From NCBI GenBank assembly GCA_019695345.1, contig JAIBAE010000007.1, forward strand, positions 40,006 to 104,005: a stretch of DNA of 64,000 bases. The letters are read 5' to 3'. Of the stretch, positions 1 to 9,503 are shown piece after piece. This DNA is from Bacteroidota bacterium (GTDB lineage: Bacteria > Bacteroidota > Ignavibacteria > Kapaibacteriales > NICIL-2). Each line of letters begins with the position of its first letter. The stretch's first letter is position 1. Both the position numbers and the translations under genes were made by a program. The notes under the pieces were generated by a model. It was not told the origin of the DNA, ran no database searches, and saw only the letters and a program-made list of their open reading frames with translations.

Positions 1-789
1 ATGGAATTTATCCTTATATGCAAGGGAGTCAACAGTTAAAATATAACGCCATGTTATTCCTCCATCAGAGGTACGATATGTAAATCTTCCATCACTTAGC
101 CATACGTTTTGTACATCTGCATAAGCAAACTCTGCTTTGGAACTCGTGTTTGTTGTAAAAATGTGTTCCCATACAATACCACCATTAGTAGTTTTATAAA
201 CTAAGTTATCAAGCGTATGTACAAATCCAATGTTAGTATTAATGAAACATATTTTGGAAATAGATTTGTTCAGTTTAGAAAAGCTACTATCACATCTAAA
301 AGAGTTGCCACCATCTGTAGTTTGAAAATAAAAACCATTATTCTTTTGGAAGTCAAAGCTAGTGTATCCAAAAACAAACCCATGAAATCTATCAGTAAAA
401 TGGAAATATGAAATGATATCTATGTCATCAATTCTTCTTTGTCCCCAGTTCCTTCCTCCATCAGTAGTAATATAAAAGTAGTCTTGAGACTGGCTAACCG
501 CAAAGCCGTTTGTTGTATCTACAAATTGTAGTTGTCCTAGATGCATCATGTTTCTGATTAAGTCGTTTGCCACCGGAAACCACGTTCCTCCCCCATCTCT
601 TGTTCGGTAAATATCACCCGTGCTAGCCCAGCCATTTAATGAGTCGAGAAAATAAATTTCGTTTAGCCAAGTAAACTGATCAAGTTTTAATTCCTGATTC
701 AACGGATTTGGTGCTTGCTGTATCCATTTTTGTGCAGCTAAAGGGCTAATAAATGTTAGCAAAACAAAAAAGTATAATACTTTAGTCAT
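1..789 (-). CDS. Secreted YCF48-type beta-propeller repeat protein, 3' end outside window
   Basis: An open frame runs without a stop from the ATG at 789 down to base 1, giving 263 visible residues; the C terminus lies outside the window. It opens with a signal peptide (MTKVLYFFVLLTFISPLAAQ) and then shows repeated T(T/S)(D/N)GG..W motifs (TTDGGRNW, TTDGGNSF, TTNGGIVW, TSDGGITW) spaced as in YCF48/photosystem II assembly-factor-like or sortilin/BNR propellers. In Bacteroidota such proteins are usually exported and often end in a T9SS sorting domain, but that end cannot be seen here. No Shine-Dalgarno precedes the start; the start is chosen because it gives a clean signal peptide. The ligand or substrate is unknown. 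Confidence 0.75.
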   Translation of the reverse strand, partial: MTKVLYFFVLLTFISPLAAQKWIQQAPNPLNQELKLDQFTWLNEIYFLDSLNGWASTGDIYRTRDGGGTWFPVANDLIRNMMHLGQLQFVDTTNGFAVSQSQDYFYITTDGGRNWGQRRIDDIDIISYFHFTDRFHGFVFGYTSFDFQKNNGFYFQTTDGGNSFRCDSSFSKLNKSISKICFINTNIGFVHTLDNLVYKTTNGGIVWEHIFTTNTSSKAEFAYADVQNVWLSDGRFTYRTSDGGITWRYILTVDSLAYKDKFH

Positions 790-1193
790 GGTGTTTTTTG
801 AGGTAAAATGAACTCATGTTTCAACGGTAACTTACAAGGTAACAAGTAGGAAAAAAAGATAGGATTTAGCTACAGGAATTTTAGAATTCACAGACACAAG
901 TAGTGAATTTTCTTAATAAACAGACAAAGCAAGAGAAAAAAAGATAGAATTACTGGTGTGTACTTTGTGCCTTTAGCGTAAATGCTATAATATACAAATG
1001 CTATTACTCGAAAGAATATCAAATAACGGTAAAGGTGTTTTTGGATGTGGCAGCATTTCTCCCGCAAGTAAAGGTACGTTGGTGTTGCAAGTTTTGGTGC
1101 GGTTTGCGGTAGCAAAAAATAATACGTTAAACTTACCACGGCATGGTGCAGTCTGTTTCGTACTTTCGTAAAACGTTTTTATATGGAGATGGT
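790..1193. other. Divergent intergenic region
   Basis: The gap separates the minus-strand propeller gene from the plus-strand hydrolase. It is AT-rich and holds family A copy A1 at 1057-1115. A TACTTTCG box near 1164-1171 is one mismatch from the TAnnTTTG promoter box and could serve the hydrolase gene. No convincing small gene was found. Confidence 0.4.
1057..1115 (-). repeat. Family A hairpin repeat, copy A1
   Basis: Defines family A: an element of about 60 nt that reads GCTAWCGC, a GAC-like spacer, a 5-nt arm, CC(A/G)AAC, about 35 nt of variable loop, the complementary arm, then GGGAGAA-like sequence. Strand is given for the direction in which GCTAWCGC comes first. In A1 the arms CCGCA and TGCGG lie at 1062-1066 and 1098-1102. 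The GCTACCGC end points toward the hydrolase gene. Confidence 0.75.
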
Positions 1194-3095
1194 ATGATTC
1201 GTATTGTTACCCTGTTGTTGGTTGTGTGTAGTGTTAGTGTATTGGCGCAGAAATATCGCGAGGTTTCTATACCCACCCGCGTAACCGATAACGCTAAAAA
1301 GTATTTACTTGCAGATGTGTATTCCAACGATACCGTTACCCCAAAGCCTGTTATACTTATACAAACGCCATATAATAAAATGTTGTATCGGTTATCGCTG
1401 GGTGGTGTGGGCGGTACAGGCGGTGCGGCAGTTCCGTACGATACCGCGCACTATAATTATGTAACGGTGGATTGGCGTGGATTCTATGCAAATACAAATG
1501 CGGCAATTACCCCATATAACCGCGGGCTTGACGGCTACGATATTGTAGAATGGATTGCCACGCAACCGTGGTGTAACGGTAAAGTAGGTACGTGGGGAGG
1601 CAGCGCGTTAGGAATGATTCAATTCCAAACAGCTACACAACAGCCGCCACATTTAGTGTGTGCCGCTCCGTTTATTAAGGACTTCCTTACTAACTACGAA
1701 GACTACTATTACGGCGGCGATTACCGCAAAGAACACGTACAGAGTTTAGTAAAACTTGGCTTTACAACCGAGGCAACTATACTCTCCCATCCGCTTGATG
1801 ATGCTGTATGGCGAACTGCCGAAAAGCAATCGGACATCGCCGATAAAATTACTGTGCCGCTGTTTATGTGTAGCGGTTGGTTTGACCACTATCCCGAAGA
1901 TGTACTACGCGACTTTGAAAACCTACGGAACAATAGCGCAGCAGCCGTACGTGCGCAGCACAAACTGATGTTTGGTCCGTGGATACACCAAGGCATTGGG
2001 CAAGCAAAGCAAGGAATATTGGAATACCCCGATGTAGAAGGCGTGCCTGTTCAGCTTGGCTTAAAGTTCTTTGATTATTATATGCGTGGTGTACAAAACG
2101 GATGGGCATCTCTTCCTACTGTGCAGTATTATGTAATGGGCGATAACCAATGGAAAAGCTCGGAAAAGTGGCCATTACCAAGTGCTAAAACAGCAACGTT
2201 GTATTTCCATATGAATCACACATTATCATCTACCCCACCTCCGGTAACAAAGCAAGCAATACCGCCCGATACACTTCTTGCCAACCCGCGCAACCCGGTG
2301 CCTACTATTGGTGGCTCTCGGTTTAACCCAACAGACAGAAATCTGCCTATGGGTCCGCAGGATATACAACAACTGCTGCAACGTAACGATGTACTCTACT
2401 ATTCTACCGATGAACTTACAACGCCTGTATCTGTTATGGGTAACTCCGATGTGCGTGTATATTTCCGCAGTAGTACAAAAGATGCCGATATCAGTGTGCG
2501 CTTATGCGATATATATCCCGATGGTAAATGGGTTATACTAACACAAGGTATTGAGCGACTGCGTTTGCGTAATTCGTATGCAACGGAATCGTTGTTAACT
2601 GTTGGTGCGTTGGATTCATGCACGGTGCATTTAAACGACCTTGCCATCAACTTCCCCAAGGGGCACAAGATAGGATTGCTGCTAAGCGGAACTAACTACC
2701 CCATGTTTGATATTAACCCAAACAGCGGTGGCACTATGTACACAGCAGGCGATACCGTAACAGCAAATACGTTGCTATATCACACGCACGAGTTCCCTGC
2801 CCGCTTTACGTACAAAACAACCGATGTAGTTTCATTGGTAGAGTACGATGAACAGACAGAAGACATTCAACTGTATCCAAATCCTTCAAGCATGGAAGTT
2901 GTTGTACATACTGCAACGCCTTGCACCCAGGTAACAATGTACGATGCCTTAGGGATTCCCGTTTATACTGTTGTTCCACTTTCAGGCAATAATCAGGTGC
3001 ACATTACAACCGCACAACTGCCAAGTGGTTGTTATACAATCAGCGCAGAAACAGAAAGCATAATATATGTGCGCCCGTGTATTATTGTGCATTAA
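1194..3095 (+). CDS. Secreted CocE/NonD (peptidase S15-like) alpha/beta hydrolase with T9SS tag
   Basis: Predicted serine hydrolase of the X-Pro dipeptidyl-peptidase/CocE family, 633 residues, acting on ester or amide substrates outside the cell. The nucleophile motif GTWGGSALG puts Ser near residue 137; SGWFDHYPED carries the likely catalytic Asp and GPWIHQG the likely His. The S15 C-terminal jelly-roll follows (DISVRLCDIYPDG), and the last ~75 residues (LYPNPSS, DALG, LPSGCY) match a T9SS type A sorting domain. An upstream ATG at 1143 is possible, but the ATG at 1194 starts a proper signal peptide (MIRIVTLLLVVCSVSVLAQ). Family A copy A2 begins 6 nt after the stop. The family is certain; the natural substrate is unknown. 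Confidence 0.88.
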   Translation: MIRIVTLLLVVCSVSVLAQKYREVSIPTRVTDNAKKYLLADVYSNDTVTPKPVILIQTPYNKMLYRLSLGGVGGTGGAAVPYDTAHYNYVTVDWRGFYANTNAAITPYNRGLDGYDIVEWIATQPWCNGKVGTWGGSALGMIQFQTATQQPPHLVCAAPFIKDFLTNYEDYYYGGDYRKEHVQSLVKLGFTTEATILSHPLDDAVWRTAEKQSDIADKITVPLFMCSGWFDHYPEDVLRDFENLRNNSAAAVRAQHKLMFGPWIHQGIGQAKQGILEYPDVEGVPVQLGLKFFDYYMRGVQNGWASLPTVQYYVMGDNQWKSSEKWPLPSAKTATLYFHMNHTLSSTPPPVTKQAIPPDTLLANPRNPVPTIGGSRFNPTDRNLPMGPQDIQQLLQRNDVLYYSTDELTTPVSVMGNSDVRVYFRSSTKDADISVRLCDIYPDGKWVILTQGIERLRLRNSYATESLLTVGALDSCTVHLNDLAINFPKGHKIGLLLSGTNYPMFDINPNSGGTMYTAGDTVTANTLLYHTHEFPARFTYKTTDVVSLVEYDEQTEDIQLYPNPSSMEVVVHTATPCTQVTMYDALGIPVYTVVPLSGNNQVHITTAQLPSGCYTISAETESIIYVRPCIIVH

Positions 3096-3100
3096 TATCT

Positions 3101-3160
3101 GCTAACGCATGACCGCACCAAACGACGACTGAAATAATCCCCTTGCATTGCGGAGTAGAA
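3101..3160 (+). repeat. Family A hairpin repeat, copy A2
   Basis: Begins 6 nt after the hydrolase stop codon, in sense orientation. Arms CCGCA (3113-3117) and TGCGG (3149-3153). With the C-like spacer and B1 it forms a B-C-A block read on the minus strand. Confidence 0.75.
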
Positions 3161-3284
3161 CCTTTGCGTTATTCGTACAACATTACCGTGAAAACGTTAA
3201 CCGCGAATAACACAGATAAACACAAATCAGGAATCAAAAAAGAACTTTGCAACTTGGCTACCTTTGCCCCTTTGCGTGAGAATA
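3161..3284. repeat. Spacer resembling family C (dispersed CTGTG-rich repeat)
   Basis: On the minus strand this contains GTGTTTATCTGTGTTATTCG and CTCACGCAAAGGGGCAAAGG. These are similar in character and in position (between a B and an A element) to the family C sequence at 48815 and 53649. Homology is suggested by position and composition rather than by long identity. Confidence 0.35.
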
Positions 3285-3353
3285 ACTGCGCCGCACAACG
3301 CTTGGCTCGCACCGGGTTGGCGCGCTGAAGGATTGCTTCGGTAAAGGCGGGGA
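3285..3353 (-). repeat. Family B intergenic repeat, copy B1
   Basis: Defines family B: about 68 nt reading TCCCGC, then CCGAAGCAA, TTCAGCGCGCCAACCCGGTG, CGAGCC and CGTTGTGC.GCGCAG. Strand is given for that direction. B1 contains GAAGCAATCCTTC, a 4-bp hairpin. It lies upstream of purF. Confidence 0.7.
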
Positions 3354-3440
3354 ACCACTATACTCCCCTATCAACCTATGTTGAAATGTGGGTAACTCTG
3401 TGGAAAACTATAATCAATGGGTGCTGTTAAGGAATTCTCG

Positions 3441-3448
3441 TATTTTTG
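3441..3448 (+). promoter_or_regulatory. Putative purF promoter -7 box
   Basis: TATTTTTG fits the Bacteroidota TAnnTTTG box. It lies 40 nt before the ATG at 3489 and inside the extended reading frame that would start at 3417, so it argues for the later start. No clear -33 box is visible. Confidence 0.4.
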
Positions 3449-3488
3449 CGCTCCGCTTAACGTGAATACTTTAAAGCAAACACCAACT

Positions 3489-4991
3489 ATGATTTCCCCA
3501 TTAGTAGAACAACTTGATAAACCACAATGCAACTGCGGTATTGTTGGCGTATTTAACCATGCGCAAGCATCGGCAATGTGCTATTACGGCTTGCATGCCT
3601 TACAACACCGCGGGCAGGAAGCTGCCGGTATTGTTTCGTGCTATATTAACGATAAAAACAAAAAACGCTTTGGCGTTCATAAAGATGAAGGTCTGGTACT
3701 TGATGTATTTTCCGATAGCTCCATATTAACCGATAAACTTCGGGGAAACTCGGCTATTGGGCATAACAGGTATTCCACAACCGGCGGGAACTCGATAGCA
3801 AACATTCAGCCGTTCCATATTATTTACCGTATGGGTAATCTTGCCCTTGCCCATAACGGAAACCTTACCAATACAAAAACACTACGTAAACAACTTCAAC
3901 ACGAAGGTGCTATTTTCCAAACAACAACCGATAGCGAGTTGTTTTTGCATCTTATTGCCCGTAGTAAAAAAGAAACACAGTTCGAGCAAATACGCGAGGC
4001 GTTGCAGATAACACGCGGTGCGTACTCGTTGGTACTGCTTACCGAAAACGCATTGTATGCCGCGCGCGACCCACATGGCATCCGCCCATTATGTATTGGT
4101 AAAAAAACAAACCCCGATGGCACTACAGCATACATTGTAACAAGCGAATCGTGTGCGTTGGATATTATCAGCGCAGAGTACGTGCGCGATGTTCGCCACA
4201 ACGAGATTGTTGTTATTGACGACGAAACCGTAGCAACCGGCGAGATAAAATCGTTTACTATTGACAACGAAACACCAACGGCACACCACTGTATATTCGA
4301 GTACATTTACTTCTCGCGTCCGGATAGCAAGATATTTGGTAACAACGTAGATAAAGTGCGCCGCAAGCTTGGTAAAAACCTTGCAGAAGAAAGTCCGGTA
4401 AACGCCGGCGGCGATGAAAAAACCGTTGTAATTGCCGTACCCGATAGCGGTAACACGGCAACACTTGGATATGCCCGCGTAAATGAAGCATTAGGAAACC
4501 CAACCCGCTACGAGATAGGTCTTATCCGCAGCCACTACGTAGGGCGTACGTTTATTGCACCCGGGCAAGACCAACGCGAGTTTAAAGTAAAAACAAAATT
4601 CAATGCCGTGCGCGGCGTGTTGGAAGGACGTAAAGTTGTAATGATTGACGACTCGATAGTTCGCGGAACAACATCGCGGTCGTTAGTAAAATTAGTGCGC
4701 GAAGTAAACCCAACCGAGGTACACGTACGCATTACCTCACCACCAATAACACATCCATGCAAATACGGAATGGACTTCCCCAGCCGCGAAGAACTCATAG
4801 CCAACAGTTGCGAGAACGTACAAAAAATTGGCGAGTACTTAGGCGTGGATTCACTACACTATTTAAGTGTAGAAAAACTTATGGACTCTGTTCCGCAGGA
4901 GCCGGGCATAGAATATTGCACTGCCTGCTTTACCGGAAACTACCCCGTACCGATTGATATAAACGTAACCAAATTATCAACCGAAGAGTAA
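3489..4991 (+). CDS. purF: Amidophosphoribosyltransferase (glutamine PRPP amidotransferase)
   Basis: Catalyses the first committed step of purine synthesis, forming 5-phosphoribosylamine from PRPP and glutamine in the cytoplasm. It has 500 residues from the ATG at 3489. The N-terminal glutaminase domain starts after a short propeptide: Cys16 in QCNCGIVGVF is the expected nucleophile exposed by cleavage. RYSTTGG and NLALAHNGNL are Ntn-glutaminase motifs. The PRPP loop VVMIDDSIVRGTTS lies near residue 382. Cysteines in HHCIFEY, HPCKYG and CTACFTG match the [4Fe-4S] ligands of the Bacillus-type enzyme, so this is the iron-sulfur form. A start at 3417 would place a promoter-like box inside the gene. 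It is not in a purine operon here. Confidence 0.96.
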   Translation: MISPLVEQLDKPQCNCGIVGVFNHAQASAMCYYGLHALQHRGQEAAGIVSCYINDKNKKRFGVHKDEGLVLDVFSDSSILTDKLRGNSAIGHNRYSTTGGNSIANIQPFHIIYRMGNLALAHNGNLTNTKTLRKQLQHEGAIFQTTTDSELFLHLIARSKKETQFEQIREALQITRGAYSLVLLTENALYAARDPHGIRPLCIGKKTNPDGTTAYIVTSESCALDIISAEYVRDVRHNEIVVIDDETVATGEIKSFTIDNETPTAHHCIFEYIYFSRPDSKIFGNNVDKVRRKLGKNLAEESPVNAGGDEKTVVIAVPDSGNTATLGYARVNEALGNPTRYEIGLIRSHYVGRTFIAPGQDQREFKVKTKFNAVRGVLEGRKVVMIDDSIVRGTTSRSLVKLVREVNPTEVHVRITSPPITHPCKYGMDFPSREELIANSCENVQKIGEYLGVDSLHYLSVEKLMDSVPQEPGIEYCTACFTGNYPVPIDINVTKLSTEE

Positions 4992-5014
4992 CACACAACA
5001 AGAAGAGTATGTGT

Positions 5015-5082
5015 TCCCCGCTTCTGCCGAAGCAAACCATTCAGCGCGCAAACCCGGTGCGAGCCCACCGTTGTGCTGCGCA
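5015..5082 (+). repeat. Family B repeat, copy B2 (identical to B3)
   Basis: 68 nt identical base for base to 7282-7349. It starts 23 nt after the purF stop. Together with B3 it forms perfect direct repeats around the cyclase gene 5266-7269. Confidence 0.85.
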
Positions 5083-5154
5083 CTATTGATACGATATACT
5101 TCTAATATTTCACGGATTGTTTTAACCAACCAATTTCTCAATCGGGTTTTGTAC

Positions 5155-5162
5155 TAACTTTG
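5155..5162 (+). promoter_or_regulatory. Putative promoter -7 box for the cyclase gene
   Basis: TAACTTTG fits TAnnTTTG. It lies about 105 nt before the predicted start at 5266, leaving a long leader. No clear -33 element is seen. Confidence 0.3.
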
Positions 5163-5265
5163 TAGGGTAATTACATTGCTATTTGTCTACAAAAATACCT
5201 TATATAGCAAAAAAGTACTTAGTACAATAAAGCTACATACATGTATGTAGTATATTTCTTAAAAG

Positions 5266-7269
5266 TTGTCAAGAAGAAATTTATTGAAAAAATTTACATC
5301 TCATATTCAAGCTATAAACGCCACTACTTTAATTAAGTTAACACTACTGCTCATGTTTTTCTTAGTGGCATGTAGCACCCGTGAAGAATCACTCCAGAAA
5401 GACGACTTGTTGAAAAAGTTAGACACATTAGATATGAGTATTGCGCTACAAGATCTTTCGACACAAATGTATAATGATTCTTTATTATCTGATAGCCTCG
5501 TAAAGCGATATGCTACACCAGAAATCGCTGAACATTATCCAAATTTTGTTGGGTACTTGATAGTTGTTGCAGCTACTCCTCAGAAAGGCCAGTATAATAA
5601 GATGTTAAGTGACAAGCTTGAGTTACTTGCTACAACAACAAATAAAGCTGAGCTATACGCATGGCGTACTTATATGCAAGCACGGGCAATACAGAATGAA
5701 GGCAAATATGCGATAGCAACAGATAAACTTCTTGAGGTGCTACAGTACTTTGAAAAAACACATAACATCAAAGGAATGCAGTTAATTTACAAACGACTGG
5801 GTTATATTTATCAAGATGCACTAAATGATTATGATAAGGCATTACTATACAGCCGTAAAGCATATGCTTTGATTACAGACACTGTTGAACTTGGACCCAT
5901 ATACTATAGTTTTGTAAAAGGTTTTTCAGACAAAAAAGAATACGACTCCGTTGAGTATTACCTTAAGAAACATGCTGAAATATTTGGCGATAATACTATG
6001 TTTTACCTGAGTCAGAAGTGTTTCTCAGAAACTTGGCAAGCAATTGAAGGAAATGGTCATCTTGATTCTTTGAGAAAGTATAGTTACAGATTTCTTAACG
6101 AACTAAAGTCAGAAAAGCATGGTGGTTCCGACACCTTGATGATGATCTACACAAACGCATTACTTACGGAAGCATATGTGAGAATGGGACAATATGGTGA
6201 AGCGAGGCAACGATTCAGCGAAGGTGTTATCCTATCAGACCAACATCAGGAATTACTCAAGGAGAGGATGTATATATACTGTGCAGGTGCTGAACTTTTC
6301 GACTCTCTGAAGCAGTACGACGTTGCACTCAAATACTCTAAGGAATATAGAAAAATATATGATGAAATAAAGGATGATAGTACACAAACATCGGTGAATA
6401 AAGCAATTGATCAGTTTACCTATAAGCAAGAAAAAATCGAGCTGCGCCACCAGCAAGAATTAACCAATGAAAAATTAGAGTTTCAGAAAAAGCAAAACAT
6501 ATACATCGGAATTGGGTTTGTATTCGTATTACTGGGTGGTGTGTATCTGTATCAAAGCCTCCACAAACAGCGCATTGCTACAAAAACAATTTCATCTCAA
6601 AAAGAAATCATTAGTATCGAAAAGCACCGTTCTGAAGAATTATTGCTGAATATATTGCCGGCAGATATAGCTGGAGAACTCAAAGAAAAAGGTTCCGCTC
6701 AGGCGAAGCTCTATAATGATGTTACAGTATTATTTACCGACTTCAAAAACTTCACAAATGCCAGCGAGCAACTCACACCGCAAGAACTAGTTGATGAATT
6801 GCATTCATGTTTCAAGGTATTTGACGAAATCATTAATAAGTACAAAATTGAGAAAATCAAAACAATCGGTGATGCATACCTCGCCGTGTGCGGTCTTCCG
6901 TTAGCAGACGAACATCATGCAGAGAGGATGGTTCACGCAGCAATAGAAATACGGGACTTCATGAAGCAACGCAGAACAGAACTTGGTGAGAAAACATTTG
7001 AAATACGCATAGGAATAAATAGCGGTAGTGTTGTAGCAGGAATAGTAGGCGTGAAGAAGTTCGCCTATGATATTTGGGGAGATACAGTAAATACTGCCGC
7101 GCGTATGGAGCAGAATAGTAAAGCTGGAAGGATCAATATCTCGCAATCAACATACGATTTAGTGAAAGACAAATTTGCATGTGAGTATCGTGGCGGAGTT
7201 GAGGCAAAGAACAAGGGAATATTGAAAATGTATTTTGTCGAAAGTATAACTACTACTTCTGTCGAATAG
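5266..7269 (+). CDS. TPR-sensor class III adenylate/guanylate cyclase (lipoprotein-anchored)
   Basis: Predicted cAMP- or cGMP-forming cyclase, 667 residues. The N terminus is a hydrophobic stretch ending in a lipobox (FFLVAC, Cys36). Helical TPR-like repeats follow, a membrane helix lies near 410-430 (GIGFVFVLLGGVYLY), then a short coiled coil, and the class III cyclase domain fills about 475-660. Metal-binding aspartates sit in LFTDF (near 490) and IGDAY (near 535); IKTIGD supplies the purine-contacting Lys; WGDTVNTAARM carries the Asn/Arg pair. This arrangement suggests a periplasmic TPR sensor signalling to a cytoplasmic cyclase. The start is a TTG with no good Shine-Dalgarno and is uncertain. 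The gene looks more AT-rich than purF and is flanked by identical 68-bp repeats, which may point to acquisition as a unit. Confidence 0.85.
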   Translation: MSRRNLLKKFTSHIQAINATTLIKLTLLLMFFLVACSTREESLQKDDLLKKLDTLDMSIALQDLSTQMYNDSLLSDSLVKRYATPEIAEHYPNFVGYLIVVAATPQKGQYNKMLSDKLELLATTTNKAELYAWRTYMQARAIQNEGKYAIATDKLLEVLQYFEKTHNIKGMQLIYKRLGYIYQDALNDYDKALLYSRKAYALITDTVELGPIYYSFVKGFSDKKEYDSVEYYLKKHAEIFGDNTMFYLSQKCFSETWQAIEGNGHLDSLRKYSYRFLNELKSEKHGGSDTLMMIYTNALLTEAYVRMGQYGEARQRFSEGVILSDQHQELLKERMYIYCAGAELFDSLKQYDVALKYSKEYRKIYDEIKDDSTQTSVNKAIDQFTYKQEKIELRHQQELTNEKLEFQKKQNIYIGIGFVFVLLGGVYLYQSLHKQRIATKTISSQKEIISIEKHRSEELLLNILPADIAGELKEKGSAQAKLYNDVTVLFTDFKNFTNASEQLTPQELVDELHSCFKVFDEIINKYKIEKIKTIGDAYLAVCGLPLADEHHAERMVHAAIEIRDFMKQRRTELGEKTFEIRIGINSGSVVAGIVGVKKFAYDIWGDTVNTAARMEQNSKAGRINISQSTYDLVKDKFACEYRGGVEAKNKGILKMYFVESITTTSVE

Positions 7270-7281
7270 ATAAAGTATTTA

Positions 7282-7349
7282 TCCCCGCTTCTGCCGAAGC
7301 AAACCATTCAGCGCGCAAACCCGGTGCGAGCCCACCGTTGTGCTGCGCA
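7282..7349 (+). repeat. Family B repeat, copy B3 (identical to B2)
   Basis: Starts 12 nt after the cyclase stop, in sense orientation. It is identical over 68 nt to B2, while the sequences just outside both copies differ, so the identity is confined to the element. Confidence 0.85.
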
Positions 7350-7470
7350 ATTATGAAACTCTGCCCACTATGTGTAAATAATTAGCGTTGAAATGTAAGA
7401 GTTCTATGAACCAACGTAGTAAATAGGAATTTGAAGAGTAGTTAAACATGTGTAATGAACAAAGCATACT

Positions 7471-9144
7471 TTATGGTATAGCAGGGTTGCGGTGAACATA
7501 TACATAACCAATGAACCCGGGTTGATACCAACGATAATATGAAACAACCTTTAGGAGTTGCATAGAGGGAATGTGTCCGTCAGTAAGTACAAACTTCGGG
7601 TTTTCAACCCACCACCAGTTTTTATCCGGCGTGGACTTATAATGATAATAATAATTTTTCCACGAGTTGTAGTCAAACCCACCATCAATATCCCAATACG
7701 TTGCATGACATTGATTTTCCACATAATCAAGCGCAGTCATATATGCACGATGTCTGGCAAAGGTATCATGGACAAAGGAAAACGATATATACACAACAGC
7801 TAATAGGAAACCTAATACCGAATTACGAACCACCGGACCAATAATGGGAAACAGGTCTTCTGTGCTTTTATAAAAAAGCATCAAGATAAACGGAATCATA
7901 ACTAAATAATAACGTGGAATCATCCATTGAGTAAACATCAAGATGCCGTAAATACACAGAATACCTGCAAGGAAAATAACTGAAACGGGCAGCTGTTTGT
8001 GACGGATGTTTTTACCTAACACCCAAAGATATCGCACTATTACAAGTACAATACATACACCCGATACAACAGCACAACACGTTATAATCTTTTTAACCCA
8101 CTCAGTAACATATGGGATAGATTCATTTTGCATTGAGTAAACGTTGCCGGAGTTGAAAGATATGGTAAACCCGTCCCAAACATGGGTGAGTAACACGCCA
8201 TATACTTTATTGATACTGAGTATAACAATACATAATGCAGCAGCAAATATTCCTACAATCAATAATTGTGAGCGAGTAAAATATCTTTTAATTGCTAATA
8301 ACGCAATAGGTAACAATGGGACACAATACATCCCAACATAACCTAACGTATAAATTGTATTGCGAGAAAGTGCCGAAGCAATTTTAACAGGCGAGGTAAG
8401 TGTTTCCAGCATCCTGTTTCTGCTAAAATCTATATTCTTGGGTAAGCCGTGTATGTTAGCTAACCACCAGCGCCAACCAAAATAACAGCATACAAGCAAT
8501 AGTATATATACTAACGAAAGCAGAATAGTACGTTTAGTAAATCCTTTTTGCAACAATAGTGCAAATGCAAACGCAGGTGGTAACACAACTGCAACATCAC
8601 GTATAAAAAATGCAGCTATAGTACATAACAGACCCATTACATAGTATTTGTTGGCGGCAGTTTCAAAATATCGAAGCATGAAATAAACAGCCCATAAAAA
8701 TATACCTAAAAAAGGTATGTCGGTTACAAATGAAACTCCAATCTGAAAATACAGTGGATTAAACAGCATGAGTATTGAAAGCAAAAATGCGATAAGGCGT
8801 TTTGTACCAATAATCTGTAAATTCATATAAAGTGCCAACACAGCGCTAACTGCAAATGCCTGAGATATAAGTCGTAGAGTTGTTATAGAAAAACCAAACA
8901 ACCAGCTAACAACAGCACCAATCCACACCTGTAAAATCAGAGTCATGGAACTCCAATCGGTATATTTCATGCTGCCTGTTTGTAGATAGTGTTGTACTGG
9001 TTTGATATAAGCAAACTCATCGCCAAAGGGAAGATTAGAAAATGGATGTACAATAAGAATAGCACTCACCCACAAAAGGATAATACCGATATACGGAAGT
9101 GGAAATTTATTGAATGACCTGGTAATTGTTTTTAAAATAAGCAT
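7471..9144 (-). CDS. GT-C-fold membrane glycosyltransferase, GT39/ArnT-like
   Basis: 557-residue polytopic membrane protein with about 11-13 hydrophobic helices. The first periplasmic loop carries an acidic pair (FGDEFAYIKPVQHYL, near residue 41), the metal/donor site typical of GT-C enzymes of the PMT_2/GT39 type. A later loop has IRDVAVVLPP, and a periplasmic C-terminal region follows the last helix. Enzymes of this kind move a sugar from a polyprenyl-phosphate carrier onto lipid or protein at the outer face of the inner membrane. Neither donor nor acceptor can be inferred, since the neighbours are unrelated. The ATG at 9144 opens directly into a basic segment and the first helix. Confidence 0.75.
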   Translation of the reverse strand: MLILKTITRSFNKFPLPYIGIILLWVSAILIVHPFSNLPFGDEFAYIKPVQHYLQTGSMKYTDWSSMTLILQVWIGAVVSWLFGFSITTLRLISQAFAVSAVLALYMNLQIIGTKRLIAFLLSILMLFNPLYFQIGVSFVTDIPFLGIFLWAVYFMLRYFETAANKYYVMGLLCTIAAFFIRDVAVVLPPAFAFALLLQKGFTKRTILLSLVYILLLVCCYFGWRWWLANIHGLPKNIDFSRNRMLETLTSPVKIASALSRNTIYTLGYVGMYCVPLLPIALLAIKRYFTRSQLLIVGIFAAALCIVILSINKVYGVLLTHVWDGFTISFNSGNVYSMQNESIPYVTEWVKKIITCCAVVSGVCIVLVIVRYLWVLGKNIRHKQLPVSVIFLAGILCIYGILMFTQWMIPRYYLVMIPFILMLFYKSTEDLFPIIGPVVRNSVLGFLLAVVYISFSFVHDTFARHRAYMTALDYVENQCHATYWDIDGGFDYNSWKNYYYHYKSTPDKNWWWVENPKFVLTDGHIPSMQLLKVVSYYRWYQPGFIGYVYVHRNPAIP

Positions 9145-9503
9145 TGATTGATTGTTTTTACAGATGTTAAGAACTTAGCCATTATAAATACCCGTATCAT
9201 GTACAATCTGCCCATAATAACAAAATGTTCTCATGTAGCTAGTATTGGTAGACCAAGTAAATGAATGCAACCATCAAAATTAAAACAATAACAAACGTAA
9301 ACAAACTAACGTGCAACAAGTCTGTAGATTGAGTTTGAACGCAGACTTAGGGAGTGCAATACAACAACAATCAAGAGATTCAGGTAGTGTATGTATGCGC
9401 CGCTGAAGGGGTGGAGCGGACAGGGTTGCCGCGCTATTCTTGCGCTTCGGCAAAAGAGGAAACCCACACTGTATGCAGTTATACGATAAATAATAACTAA
9501 AAC
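9145..9503. other. Intergenic region with repeat B4
   Basis: The gap lies between two minus-strand genes. Apart from family B copy B4 at 9395-9460 it is AT-rich, with no ORF, promoter or terminator that I can support. Confidence 0.4.
9395..9460 (-). repeat. Family B repeat, copy B4 (B-II subtype)
   Basis: A diverged subtype shared with B5: CCGAAGCGC, GCGCGGCAACCCTGTCCGCT, AGCGGCGCA. On the plus strand it has a stem CCGCT/AGCGG closing a 10-nt loop, and GCGC/GCGC pairing in the second half. Confidence 0.65.

Noticed and set aside
3417..3488. Extended purF start at 3417
   Set aside because: It contains the promoter-like box and would displace the Cys nucleophile propeptide from its normal length.
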